Of a stretch of DNA of 64,000 nucleotides, positions 23,299 to 32,685 are shown in pieces. Source of the DNA: Acholoe squamosa. Its lineage: Eukaryota; Annelida; Polychaeta; Phyllodocida; Polynoidae. The stretch's first letter is position 1. Each line of letters starts with the position of its first letter. The notes beneath the pieces are model-generated. The model was given only the letters and a program-made list of their open reading frames with translations. It ran no database searches and was not told the origin of the DNA. Location of the stretch: assembly GCA_949317995.1 (NCBI GenBank), contig OX439044.1, positions 23,012,733-23,076,732 of the forward strand, written 5' to 3'. Position numbers and translations under genes: made by a program.

Positions 23299-23317
23299 TT
23301 TTGACCGGAAGCTGCAT
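23240..23317 (-). promoter_or_regulatory. Possible upstream ORF overlapping the UMPS start
   Basis: A minus-strand ATG at 23315-23317 in a good context (GCCATG) opens a 25-codon frame in another phase. It overlaps the UMPS start and ends at TAA. If the transcript begins upstream of it, it would reduce initiation at the UMPS ATG. The transcription start is unknown. Confidence 0.35.
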
Positions 23318-23330
23318 GGCGGAGCTAGGC

Positions 23331-23360
23331 GTCTGCGCAGTCCACAGCCACTTTCGCGCG
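23331..23360. promoter_or_regulatory. Possible UMPS core promoter motifs
   Basis: Just upstream of exon 1 lie tttcgcgcg (23352-23360), which matches the E2F core, and 'gtctgcgcagtc' (23331-23342), which resembles an NRF-1 half-site. The stretch is CpG-rich. This suits a growth-linked nucleotide gene but is motif evidence only. Confidence 0.35.
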
Positions 23361-23384
23361 ACCCAACCTGGTTAACCGGGTGAC

Positions 23385-23480
23385 TTGATCTGGTACATCC
23401 GGGTTGTAGCTGTGGTGTATGCCCGATGGGTACAGCCAGTCGACCGGGTTAACCGGATCGGGGCACGCGAAAATGCCCAA
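23385..23480 (+). repeat. Dispersed repeat, copy 1 (95 bp)
   Basis: The sequence from 'gatctggtacatccgggt' to 'ccgggttaaccggatcgg' recurs with some changes at 24830-24925 in the same orientation. It lies directly upstream of UMPS. Confidence 0.75.
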
Positions 23481-23830
23481 GGTAGGGCAGCGGGACCCAG
23501 GAAATTCGGCAAAAGGGTCACTTCTTGCAGAGTTAACCTGGCCCTTCATGGAGACGAAAGTTGATGCCGTCGCAGTTCCCAGTGTGCCCGGCCAAACGGG
23601 GGTTCGGGGGCAGAGCCAGAACTCATCTGAATTTGAATTACATTCAGATGAGATCATCTGAAATTTATGGAAACTTAAATGGAAGATTATTATTCAGATG
23701 AGATCTCATCTGAAAACAGTCAGAAGTGTGTGACAGCATGGTCCCACCACGTTCCTGAGGAACTGAGGCGGCGTGAATGTTTCTCTACAGTGTGACGTCA
23801 TTCTACTTCCGGCCAGGTTAAAATCCCAAG
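23480..23830 (+). repeat. Dispersed repeat, inverted partner near 55.1-55.5 kb
   Basis: Blocks 'gatgagatctcatctgaa', 'gaagattattattcagatga' and 'cacttcttgcagagttaacc' reappear in reverse orientation at 55100-55510. The 'cagatgagatctcatctga' core is itself palindromic. Confidence 0.7.
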
Positions 23831-23837
23831 AAGAGAT

Positions 23838-24004
23838 GGCGCAACATACAGTATTTCTATGTAGACACCAGATGGCAGTGCAAGCTGACAAACATATTAC
23901 AACAATAAGGGCTGAGTCATTTATTACCAGTGGGGGGGGGGGGAGCATTTGGAAGAACCCCTTTCAGTGGGGCAAAATCCTAAAGAGGATGTACTGCCTG
24001 TTGG
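23838..24004 (-). repeat. Uninterrupted copy of the repeat that hosts the Polinton
   Basis: Read on the minus strand, this copy runs through 'ccaacaggcagt', 'ttttgccccactgaaagg' and then 'ggttcttccaaatgc' without a break. The same order is split by the Polinton: left half at 26826-26873, right half from 50472. It serves as the internal reference for the empty insertion site. Confidence 0.85.
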
Positions 24005-24829
24005 TAGGCACTGAAATACCTCCACTGTGTGAGTCTGCTGCAGTAGAGGTGTGAAACTGTGATAAAGCTGAAACTGGGTAGTGGTAAACTCTCCTTTCTT
24101 TGCAAGCTTATTCTGAAGCTATTTACTGGAGGATCTTTACAAACAAGGGCTCATTTTAACAGGCTTGGCTAGACCTTCAAAATGAATATTTTTTTTGTAC
24201 AAGATTTAATGCAGGGAATTTTGCTTTCAACCCCATCGAAGTTCAACCAAAAGTTTAGAACCATTTTATGATGAGAGGATTACTGAGCACCTAAAAATAA
24301 ATGGTTCCCACCTGTTCTATGGTTAAAAATGATCTAGAAAATGTATAGCTTTTCTTTTTCTAAGGGGCTGCAGTATGTTTGACAGACCCTGCAAACTTTT
24401 TGGGCGAGTTTATTTCTGGACACTTGTCCCAACCTTCACCATGTTGGGTACTTCTGAGTCAAAGACGATATTCTGCCGTGGTTCTCTCAGAGCGCGCAGT
24501 TCAAGGGAAAAGATGACCTCAACAAGAAAAATGTTGCAAGGACTACGGATAGGAGTTGCCACGGATGACGTCACAGCTGCTGTATGACATCACTAGTGAC
24601 GTCACAGGTAAAACGAAAACATTATGGAGTTGCTACGGTCGCTACGCTTCCAGCCGCTTACACGGCTTGCAACTCCAACAAATTTGCTTTTACATTGTTT
24701 GATTATGATAAAATGTATCATTATTTACATTCCTGGGGGTATATCTAACTTATCTGAAAAGAAAATTGCCCAAAATAATCATTTCAGTGATCTAGTCTAC
24801 CTTGGATTCATCTTGCTTGATCACAAAAT
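24005..24829. other. Unassigned intergenic stretch
   Basis: I see no gene. Short repeated 'gacgtcac' motifs near 24560-24610 include possible CRE-like sites, without further support. Confidence 0.35.
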
Positions 24830-24925
24830 TGGATCTGGTACATCCGGGGTGTAGCTTTGCTGTATGCACGATGGGTACAGCCGGTCGACCGGGTTAACCG
24901 GATCGGGGCACTCGAAAGTGGCCCT
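24830..24925 (+). repeat. Dispersed repeat, copy 2 (95 bp)
   Basis: This is the direct copy of 23385-23480 and includes 'cgaccgggttaaccggatcg'. Confidence 0.75.
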
Positions 24926-24990
24926 GGGGCAGGACACGCGCTGTTTCCTTTTCTGGTAGTGGGGCCGGAAAAGGAAAGGGGGTAGTGAGT

Positions 24991-25430
24991 CGGTGCGTTC
25001 GGGCAGCGGTTTTCTAAGGATATCTATTGCATTATGGGTAGGGGTGACCTCGAACGCTAACTACACAACCTTAGCTTGTTCCCTCCACCCCCTTCCACCC
25101 CAGCCAGGTCTGGCTAGGTACCAGCCCTTAACTATGCTTGGAAGTGTAGTAAGTTGACTTGGGGATCAACCGGTGCGTTCGGAGTACGGCCGAGGGATCA
25201 ATGCTGGTTTGTAAGGCCACCCCCTATTGGTCTGCCCCATGTAGGTCAATGTTGATCCCTGAGTCAACTTACTACCCTCCCAAGCATAGTTAAGGATTGG
25301 TACCTAGCCAGACCTGGCTGGGGTGGAAGGGGGTGGAGGGAACAAGCTAAGGTGGTGTAGTTAGCGTTCGAGGTCACCCCTACCCATAATGCAATAGATA
25401 TCCTTTGAAAACCGCTGCCCGAACGCACCG
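24991..25430. mobile_element. Inverted pair of CGGTGCGTTCGG elements
   Basis: The arm 24991-25165 (cggtgcgttcgggcagcggt to 'agtgtagtaagttgac') returns in reverse at 25252-25430. The centre (25171-25250) carries the other terminus of the same family, cggtgcgttcggagtacggc. The whole could fold into a stem of about 175 bp. Confidence 0.75.
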
Positions 25431-25458
25431 ACTATTGACCCACATGGGGAGGACCAGT

Positions 25459-25777
25459 CGGTGCGTTCGGGCAGCGGTTTTCTAACCATATGCAGTGCAT
25501 TGTGGGTAGGGGTGACCTCGAACGCTAACTACACCACCTTAGCTGGTTCCCTCCACCACCTTCCCCCCCAGCCAGGTCTGGCTAGGTACCAGTCCCTAAC
25601 TATGCTTGGGAGTGTAGTAAGTTGACTCAGGGATCAACATTGACCTACATGGGGAGGACCAATAGGGGGTGGCCTTACAAACCAGCATTGATCCCTCGGC
25701 CGTACTCCGAACGCACCGCAATAGGGGGTGGCCTTACAAACCAGCATTGATCCCTCGGCCGTACTCCGAACGCACCG
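25459..25777. mobile_element. CGGTGCGTTCGG TIR element with duplicated right end
   Basis: A complete copy runs from cggtgcgttcgg (25459) to ccgaacgcaccg (25718). The right-end 58 bp ('aatagggggtggccttac' to 'ccgaacgcaccg') is then repeated in tandem up to 25777. No coding capacity. Confidence 0.75.
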
Positions 25778-25789
25778 AGTAAGAGCGTG

Positions 25790-26159
25790 TGAAGGGTGCC
25801 CCTGGTGTGTGCATGAGGAACTAATTTAGTCCCCATTCTCCTTTGTCCACCCAGAAATCCAATATATTTTTACCAAATCAAGCCTGTTTTGGTCATTTTG
25901 GACCAAAATATGACAACACTATAGGCCACAAATTGTATGTTTGTGCTGTTTGAAAAAAAAGTTTCTAGTCCCCACTCTCCTTTGTCCACACAAAAGCACA
26001 TGGCTGTTGTGTTGTGTATAACGAAGTGGTCATTATATGTACAAGAGGGGAGGTGGTGGGTTTTCATTGATGTGGGAAAACTACCTAACAGCATTTAGAT
26101 TCTTTTACTGCCCCTCACTTAGAACTGATTTTGCAAAATGAGCCCCCCCCCCCCAAATT
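25790..26159. other. Unassigned intergenic stretch
   Basis: The phrase 'tccccattctcctttgtcca' occurs twice, near 25832 and, slightly altered, near 25970. Nothing else is supported. Confidence 0.35.
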
Positions 26160-26332
26160 AGGTTATAGGCGACTGCAGACAGGCCAGATTCGATCGGTAA
26201 CCAGGGAGTACCTACCCGATCTGATCGGGAAGATCAAACTTGTTTGATATTGACCAACTGGATCGGACGTCCACGCAGACGCTTCTGATTGTCAGGATGT
26301 CGACCCAGTCGGGCCCGTCTGCGGTCACCTTA
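26160..26332. mobile_element. Short TIR element, GGTGACCGCAGAC ends, copy a
   Basis: The right end 'gggcccgtctgcggtcacc' is mirrored imperfectly at the left by 'ggcgactgcagacaggcc'. The interior is rich in gatcgg motifs. It is a sibling of 26521-26690. Confidence 0.65.
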
Positions 26333-26402
26333 TGGGTTGGACCAGTCTACAGTTGTTTTTATTGTGACTGACCTGCGCAAGTGGGAGGGGGGGGGACTTT
26401 TG

Positions 26403-26483
26403 CCTACAAAAGCTATGACATGTGAGGAGCACAGAATACCATATATGACTTTTAGTTTACTACTAAAAGAGGGCTAGCATGGC
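26403..26483 (+). repeat. Dispersed repeat shared with 55009-55079
   Basis: Contains 'gctatgacatgtgaggagca' and 'gggctagcat', which recur in the same order and orientation at 55009-55079 with few differences. Confidence 0.75.
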
Positions 26484-26520
26484 GATTTTCAAAGCCCCCT
26501 TTAAAATGTCGTTCTACTGT

Positions 26521-26690
26521 TAAGCTGACCGCAGACGGGCCCGACTGGATCGGCCGATCGGGAAGTCGGGAAGGTCTGCGGAGGACGTCTGATCCAGTCT
26601 GTCAATATCAAACATGTTCGATGTCCCCCGATCCGATCGGCTACCCTTCCCTAACTACCGACCGAATCGGCCCTGTCTGCGGTCACCTTT
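26521..26690. mobile_element. Short TIR element, GGTGACCGCAGAC ends, copy b
   Basis: The left end 'gctgaccgcagacgggcccg' pairs with the right end 'cggccctgtctgcggtcacc'. Length is about 170 bp, as for copy a, and it is non-coding. Confidence 0.7.
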
Positions 26691-26867
26691 ACCGGGTACT
26701 AGCTGGTACCGTATACAAAAACAAGGGTACCGGCACCAGTCCCGGTACCTGCATCAATTACGCGTTTCTGCATGCGTGCCAATGATGTTCATGTTAGCAA
26801 ATCCTGAAGCTGTGGTTTGGGTTTGCCAACAGGCAGTGCATCCACTTTGGGATTTTGCCCCACTGAA

Positions 26868-26873
26868 AGGGTT
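26868..26873. repeat. Polinton target duplication, left (agggtt)
   Basis: This hexamer abuts the left terminus and recurs at 50472-50477. A 6-bp duplication is the Polinton norm. Confidence 0.92.
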
Positions 26874-26976
26874 AGTAGTATCTAAGACGGTCTCCTATAA
26901 ATCACACCTTTTGAATTCAAACTTTGAATTGAAATGTTGAATTCAAAAGGTGTGATTTATAGGAGACCGTCTTAGA
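26874..26976 (+). repeat. Polinton left terminal repeat containing a hairpin
   Basis: Seven outer bases (AGTAGTA) are followed by a 96-bp palindrome (26881-26976). Its arms, tctaagacggtctcctataa and onward, pair perfectly for about 40 bp around a short centre. Such terminal foldbacks are not a standard textbook feature of Polintons. Confidence 0.9.
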
Positions 26977-27894
26977 TTGAAATTTAACTTTGCATTTAGG
27001 TGAATGTTGTAATTATCCTATACTTGAATACTATGAAGAAAGACAAAGATATCAAATTTGAAATTATATGTTTAATTCAGATTAATAAAATCTTAACAAA
27101 TATACTGATCAAATCTTTTTAAAACTTACAGTAAGCAGAGCCTTTATGGTAGGCTACAGTTAAAGCTCCTTATGAATCATATAAGTTATATCTTGGTTGG
27201 AAAGATATACAGAAGCACTGTCCAATCTCATGATATCTACTACAATTATGTTGATATACAAAAGAGAAAATCTTTACAAATATACTGCTATATATCAAAT
27301 CTTTTTAAAACTTACAGTAAGCAGAGCGCTCATGGAAGGCTACAGTTAAAGCCCCTTATGAATCATATGAGTTATATCCTGGTTGGAAAGATATACAAGA
27401 GCAGTGTTTAAACTTAATGGCTTGGAACGACCTTAGCTTTGAGCTGCATCACCTAGAAACTATTCATTAGTTTAAGACTAAATTAGTCAACTATGTAAAG
27501 TGAAAGTGCATATCCACTAAAGTCACTCCCTATATATGCTTAATAGAAGAATACACAAAGTAAAATACCACCCCTGAGGCTGTGTTGCTATGACTCTATT
27601 TATATTTCTTTCATGTAAAATCCAGATAGTATTATAGTATTTCTGCTAAGTATACATGAGTATATAAACAGTTAGACACTACAAAGTGATGCAAAGGTTG
27701 ATAACAACTTACCTTACAGGACATACAAAGACTCTCGCAAACTATATAGAGTCAAAGATGTTAGTTAAACAACAATATTTTCCGTATATTGACTTGTTAT
27801 AATCAATATATGTACATGTCCCACTCTCATACATTACTATTTTTTCCACGTTATGACCGGTGCGGTGGAATGTGTCACGTTTACATCAGCGATT
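26977..27894. repeat. Polinton left non-coding end with direct repeats
   Basis: Two copies of a unit of about 135 bp, 27091-27222 and 27271-27411, share 'aaatctttttaaaacttac', 'gtaagcagag' and 'ggttggaaagatatac'. No gene is supported. Repeats beside a virus-like terminus could mark a control region, but that is inference. Confidence 0.8.
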
Positions 27895-28116
27895 TTATTC
27901 ATGTGCAAATTCTTTTAAGGGCTCAGCTTTCATTGAGATTTTTGATATAAATGTATTCCAACTAGTTTTTTGCTTTGATGCAAACCATTCGATTATTAGG
28001 TACATATGATTAGGAAAGATACCATTGTATTTTTCAGTTTTTACTGACATAAGAAAGGTTTTAAGTGAAGATGGTATAGGAAGGCTGTGTATGCTATGTT
28101 CAAGATGTTTATGCAT
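27895..28116 (-). CDS. Small Polinton accessory frame, possible SOCS-like segment
   Basis: The 73-residue frame contains HSLPIPSSLKTFLM, which recalls the Cullin-5 half of a SOCS box (LPLPxxLKxYL). Just upstream in the same frame, PRNL resembles the usual PRSL start. The elongin-C half is not recognisable. It lies at the extreme end of the gene array. Assignment is weak. Confidence 0.35.
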   Translation of the reverse strand: MHKHLEHSIHSLPIPSSLKTFLMSVKTEKYNGIFPNHMYLIIEWFASKQKTSWNTFISKISMKAEPLKEFAHE

Positions 28117-28271
28117 ATGTGGAAAATATAGGTTTCTTGGAATATGAACTTTTCTTTGTTTATTTTTACATTTTAATTTATTTAAAAAAAAACAATGTCT
28201 ATGCTATACAATATAGCAAGTTTACATTGTATAATTAAACATAGATGATATTCTCTAAGTTTGTGTTTTTG

Positions 28272-28598
28272 TCATATGTTTTTAGCTATGTTTTGTACCA
28301 ATTTTTCATCTTGAATTTCAAACCCAGTTTTTTTAAAGATATGATCATATGCCTCATACATCATATTTTTTACCCTTTTTTCTTCTAAAAAAGTACATAT
28401 ATTATGATATTCTAAATACTTTTTATGTTGAAAATTGTAAAATAAGTATAAAATTATTTCAAGTTTTAATCCAAGCTTCCACTGTGGTTGAAGCATTATC
28501 CATTGCTTACATGAATATGAACACATGACTGACCATGTCCTAAAGGGAAGTATACATTCGTTAAAAGAATTTTCCACTTTTTCATAGTATTTATACAT
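28272..28598 (-). CDS. Polinton accessory frame, unknown helical protein
   Basis: A 108-residue frame rich in aromatic and charged residues, predicted by eye to be mostly helical. I recognise no family. It may belong with the adjacent 27895-28116 frame in function. The AT-rich gap 28599-29021 holds only short, low-complexity frames. Confidence 0.4.
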   Translation of the reverse strand: MYKYYEKVENSFNECILPFRTWSVMCSYSCKQWIMLQPQWKLGLKLEIILYLFYNFQHKKYLEYHNICTFLEEKRVKNMMYEAYDHIFKKTGFEIQDEKLVQNIAKNI

Positions 28599-29021
28599 GT
28601 GTTTTACCTTTGCTCTCTATATTTTATATAAATTTTAGGTGATTTTTATATTTTGCTTCATATAATTTTAATCTTAGCTACATATATTATGACTTTTAAA
28701 AGTTTTTTAGTGTAAAAATTGATAACATAGGGAAAACTATATACATTTTTATTATTTTTTATTATCATAAATATTGAAAATATTCTTTTTTTAAAGTTAC
28801 ATAAGGGTGTACATCTACTATGAAAGTGAAGATATATGTACAATAATGAAAGACATACTTAATAGGTTTAATAAACTACTTTAAATAAGATAACTCTTCA
28901 CACAATTTTAAAAGAATAAATATACAATTTCATTTTAACAGCATATTTGTTATTAATATTAACGCGCATTAATACATGCTACAAGTAATGTTTACACTAA
29001 ATCAAATTCTTTAGATGATTT

Positions 29022-29618
29022 TTAATAGCAGGAATTTATAATTTTAGTTTGTAAAAAATGTGCAATATCATTTCTACGCATATCATGTTTAAGAACATTT
29101 ATGAATTCTGAGGCAGGTAAAGTCTGCTTCTTTTTCCACAGTTTTAATACTTCTAATGCTCGATTACAAGGATTACTACAAGATGCTTGACTTCTTATCA
29201 TGTTGAGTGTTTCATATGGTATATCAAGTTGAATTCCTATAATTATCCATTCTTTTCCTATATTTTCTGCTATTTTTGACAATAATATTTGAATTTTTTT
29301 TTCATTCATATTAAAGGGATATATATTATTTTCTATACAAAATATGTTAGCCAATTTAATTAGATCTTTTCGTTTGCTTAATTCTAAAGCATTTTTAAGG
29401 TCATTAAGGTTATGATTATTTTCCCACCATGAATTTAACATATCTAATGACATATCATACAAAGATTTTTGATCCTCTAGTGACATCATATCTACTTTTG
29501 AGACGTTCAGATATATCCCCATTTTTTTCCAGTCATGATAAAACATGGAGCTTATCTCTTTAAGAGTGTTATCAGAAGGATAAGATTTGATGATAGGAGT
29601 AACTATATAGCTATCCAT
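29022..29618 (-). CDS. Tandem Death-domain protein of the Polinton
   Basis: This 198-residue open frame contains two Death-fold repeats. The first spans about residues 18-92: LKEISSMFYHDWKKMGIYL, then LDMLNSWWENNHNLNDLKNAL. The second spans about 107-190: IGKEWIIIGIQLDIPYETL, then ALEVLKLWKKK and RRNDIAHFL. Both keep the Death-domain pattern of a Trp in helix 2, I/L-rich helix 3, 'xxML..W' in helix 5 and a charged 'R.DL/IA' in helix 6. Death domains mediate homotypic assembly in apoptosis and innate immune signalling (FADD, MyD88, TNF-receptor families). No signal peptide, enzyme or caspase domain is present, so it looks like a pure adaptor or decoy. It sits among accessory genes of a virus-like element. 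I infer, but cannot show, interference with host signalling. Confidence 0.8.
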   Translation of the reverse strand: MDSYIVTPIIKSYPSDNTLKEISSMFYHDWKKMGIYLNVSKVDMMSLEDQKSLYDMSLDMLNSWWENNHNLNDLKNALELSKRKDLIKLANIFCIENNIYPFNMNEKKIQILLSKIAENIGKEWIIIGIQLDIPYETLNMIRSQASCSNPCNRALEVLKLWKKKQTLPASEFINVLKHDMRRNDIAHFLQTKIINSCY

Positions 29619-29886
29619 ATTTGTTTATTTTATGAAAATGTTTTTTGGTTTTACTTATATGTATATTTAAGATGAAACCACAATCAAATTGTGTAAAAAT
29701 AGTTACTCTTTCCTTATTTTTCACCCACTTTTTCTTTATCCCAAATGTATTTTTACAATGAAATTGAAGAAAAACCTAAACTCTTTATAATACTGTTGGT
29801 GGATTTTTTAAAAATGCTTATTTTTATTTTTAATCTATTTCATCTTCATTGGATATATAACCATCACTAGCAATGGAAGCACAAGC

Positions 29887-30222
29887 CTATGTTTTATTAT
29901 TTTCACTTTCATCGTTTTCTCCATCACATACTATTTTTCCATAATTTTTCATGTAGTTAAAATTTCTGTTTTTTCGCTCGTATTCCATGTTATATCGAGC
30001 CAAAGTGGCAGCTCGTTTTTGTGCAAAGCCCTCCATTACTTTTTTTTGAGAATCTTGGAGTTGTTCTTTTAATATGTTATTTATACCTTTTTCTTCTTTT
30101 AGTTGATTTTGCAAATTATTTTTAATTTGTATGAGCTTGAAAATGTAATTATGTTGAGCATTTGTGATCTTTTCTAAAATATGTAATTCATCCTCATCTT
30201 GAATAACTTTGTGGTTGTCCAT
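29887..30222 (-). CDS. Polinton coiled-coil protein, unknown
   Basis: The 111-residue frame has a heptad-like stretch from about residue 10 to 75 (LQIKNNLQNQLKEE, ILKEQLQDSQKK) and a hydrophilic acidic tail. There is no signal or membrane segment. It could be a structural or scaffold protein; no family is recognised. Confidence 0.5.
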   Translation of the reverse strand: MDNHKVIQDEDELHILEKITNAQHNYIFKLIQIKNNLQNQLKEEKGINNILKEQLQDSQKKVMEGFAQKRAATLARYNMEYERKNRNFNYMKNYGKIVCDGENDESENNKT

Positions 30223-30350
30223 TTCAATAAACTTTGTATTACTTTTGAATGAAGAAGGCTTTTGCTTTTAATCTCATCCTAGTTTCTCATATGATATTAC
30301 TTCTCTTTTAAAAAATTTCATAGGAGTCATTTTTGTGTTCATTGTTAAAA

Positions 30351-30638
30351 TTAATATCTGATGATTCTGTTTTTTTTTAAGTTCATTTCAATGTAAGGAA
30401 CAAATATATCATTGGATGTATCATTCTTTTGAACTGAGCAGCTAAAAAATGATTTTATTTTTATATTATTTTTAAATTGATACCCTGATTCAGAACATGT
30501 GAGATATATTTCTTCATTTAATCTACCATATTTAATTTCTATTAAAATGCCTATGGTTGTAAGGAAAAAAATAAGTAGTGCTCCAGCTGTTCCAATTTTA
30601 TTTTTTTTTATTTTATTAATTGATGATAATCCTTTCAT
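30351..30638 (-). CDS. Polinton single-pass membrane protein, unknown
   Basis: The 95-residue frame has a basic N-terminus (NKIKKNKIG), one hydrophobic segment at about residues 16-34 (GALLIFFLTTIGILI) and a hydrophilic tail with two Cys. A type II or signal-anchor topology is likely. It lies beside the protease and capsid genes, so a virion or entry role is possible but unproven. Confidence 0.5.
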   Translation of the reverse strand: MKGLSSINKIKKNKIGTAGALLIFFLTTIGILIEIKYGRLNEEIYLTCSESGYQFKNNIKIKSFFSCSVQKNDTSNDIFVPYIEMNLKKNRIIRY

Positions 30639-30910
30639 AGTGTTTTTTAATAGTTATTTAATTTTTTAACAATAAATGTGTGGAAATTGTGAAAAAAAAC
30701 ATTTAAATTTTTGTTTTTATATAAAGCTTTTCATTTTTTTTAAAGTTGTTTATGAAATCACAATGTTTAATGCTATATTGTCCATAGTTGGATCCTTTTC
30801 TTTTTTTATTCACAGGAGTGTTTATTTGTTTATTTATGTAGAGTTGAATCTTTTTTTCATTCCACAAAGTGTCAGAAGAAAAACTAGATATAATTTTTTG
30901 CATGCTTATA

Positions 30911-31261
30911 TTAGAGGCTCTTTTTTTTTAAAAAATATAAGCAGTATTCTACACATCTTAAAGATGTTAATGCTTGTATAGTATGTGAAGAATATTTGTA
31001 TTTTTTGGATAATTTTTTTAAAAAAGAATATCTTATTGGAGGTAATCCATATGAATCAAAATATTCAGGAATATTATTTTTAGATTTAAAATAAAATGCT
31101 ACCCAGTGTTCTCCAGGAAGATAGCTTACATCTGTATTTGCTATGAAAGCTGTAGGATAAGATTTTATAATGGGGATTTTATCTGCTGCATAAATACCAT
31201 AATTTCCTTTGGTTATATTTTTATCTTTTTCTAAAATGCTTATTAATTCCTCACCGTTCAT
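30911..31261 (-). CDS. Adenain-like capsid maturation cysteine protease
   Basis: The 116-residue frame has the adenovirus-protease order. GEHWVAFYF supplies the catalytic His, EYFDSYGLPP the acidic residue, and the C-terminal TSLRCVEYCLYFL block the nucleophile Cys. Polinton PRO genes of this C5/C48-related class are thought to mature capsid proteins. It lies immediately downstream of the major capsid gene in the direction of transcription. Confidence 0.85.
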   Translation of the reverse strand: MNGEELISILEKDKNITKGNYGIYAADKIPIIKSYPTAFIANTDVSYLPGEHWVAFYFKSKNNIPEYFDSYGLPPIRYSFLKKLSKKYKYSSHTIQALTSLRCVEYCLYFLKKKSL

Positions 31262-31265
31262 TTTA

Positions 31266-32615
31266 TTATTTCAATGAAGTGGCATTGTTAGGTCCCAATA
31301 TTAAAAGAGAATCGTATTCTAAATAAATAACAGCTGCTATTCCATGGGTGGGGACTGTTCCCAATTTAAAAGTGAAGCTTAAAGATCCGTTTTCTGATAG
31401 TTCAAACGTTTCTGAATTAATTCCATTTCTTGATAAATCAAAACAGTAAAGCGCATATCCATTTTTAAATTCTTCAGGGGTTATATTCACAGGTTCATTT
31501 CTGAATATATTTCCTGTACCTTTTAGCATAGCTAAATATGCCATGAAATATTTATTGTTGGGAAAATCTATATTATATTGATAAAAAGGTGTACCTCCAT
31601 CGTTAACTTTTAATTCTACTTCTGTTACATTGAAGTTATCAAATTTAAATGGATTATGATTATAATGACCCGAGAAGCCATCGAGTCTTACTAAAGAGAT
31701 TATGACTCTTTTTGGTAATTCTGTGTTATTTACAATATGTGATCCTTGTAATATTGATTTATTAGGACCAAAAGTAACATATTTCATTAATGTTTTCCTC
31801 ATATTATATTTTAAAGTGAAATTCTGATCTAATCGTGCTCTCATTAATTCATTGTAAAAACTATCTGTTAGGCGATATCTTTTTATGAACATATTCATAT
31901 CTTCTATTTGAATTATATATTTTTTGTCAGCTTCTTTTGCCATTAAACAAAACTTTTCATCTGATCTATCGAATTCTATGATAAGAGGTAAATCCCCTGG
32001 AAACATCTTAGTTTGTGCGAACAAGTCATTGTGAACTCAACACAACATTTCTATTTCTGTTCCGTTTTTAGTTAAATTATAGCACTGCTTGACACCTGCA
32101 TTGTGTGTATTACTATTTACATTTTCTATTTCATTAAAATCTTTGGTGTCTTTGTAAAATAAAGATAGTATACCCAGTCGGCTAGCAACTAATGGATCAT
32201 AGCTAAGCAGCATTTCAAACATAGCTTTGTATGCATATAAGTCATTACTTTCTGATATCCTTATACCATTGATGAATGCTTTTACATTTTTAAATATGCT
32301 TGCTCCAAAAAAGTTTACTGGAAACACCCTTGCTTCGTCTTTAATTACATTTGGAGTGTTTGCATCAGGAGCACTTGAAGCTGTTTTGTCTTCTTTTAAT
32401 ATTTTTGCTTTTATTTGGATAAAGCTGTCATGTAAAGAAATGAAATCCCTGTTGTTTGACTTAAGAGAAAATTGAACAGTACCACTGTTTGCAGATGCCG
32501 TAGGCTCAACTTTTTCATAATAGTTTTTTTCAACAGAAGTATTTGCTAAAGGCACACTGTCAAAAGGTAAATCTGAACTTATACAGTGACAAGGACTCTC
32601 ATCTATGAGTGACAT
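31266..32615 (-). pseudogene. Polinton major capsid protein, double jelly roll, decayed
   Basis: The start (SLIDESPCHCISSDLPFDS and onward) and the distal LVRLDGFSGHYNHNPFKF region match the protein known from nematode and other invertebrate Mavericks as F54H12.2-like, the double-jelly-roll capsid subunit. Most of the protein is recognisable. The gene looks broken, with about one break. The protease lies downstream and the minor capsid gene upstream, the usual Polinton morphogenesis block. Confidence 0.85.
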
Positions 32616-32685
32616 TTTAAATTGTTTTTACTTTTTTAACTTTCTATAGGTGTCTATCCCAGCAGTATATTTTAAGTTTGGCTAA

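Noticed and set aside
26881-26976. The palindrome as an independent miniature transposon
   Set aside because: The same palindrome sits at the exact opposite terminus of the 23.6-kb element, with the agggtt duplication outside it and none immediately around it. It therefore belongs to the Polinton end.
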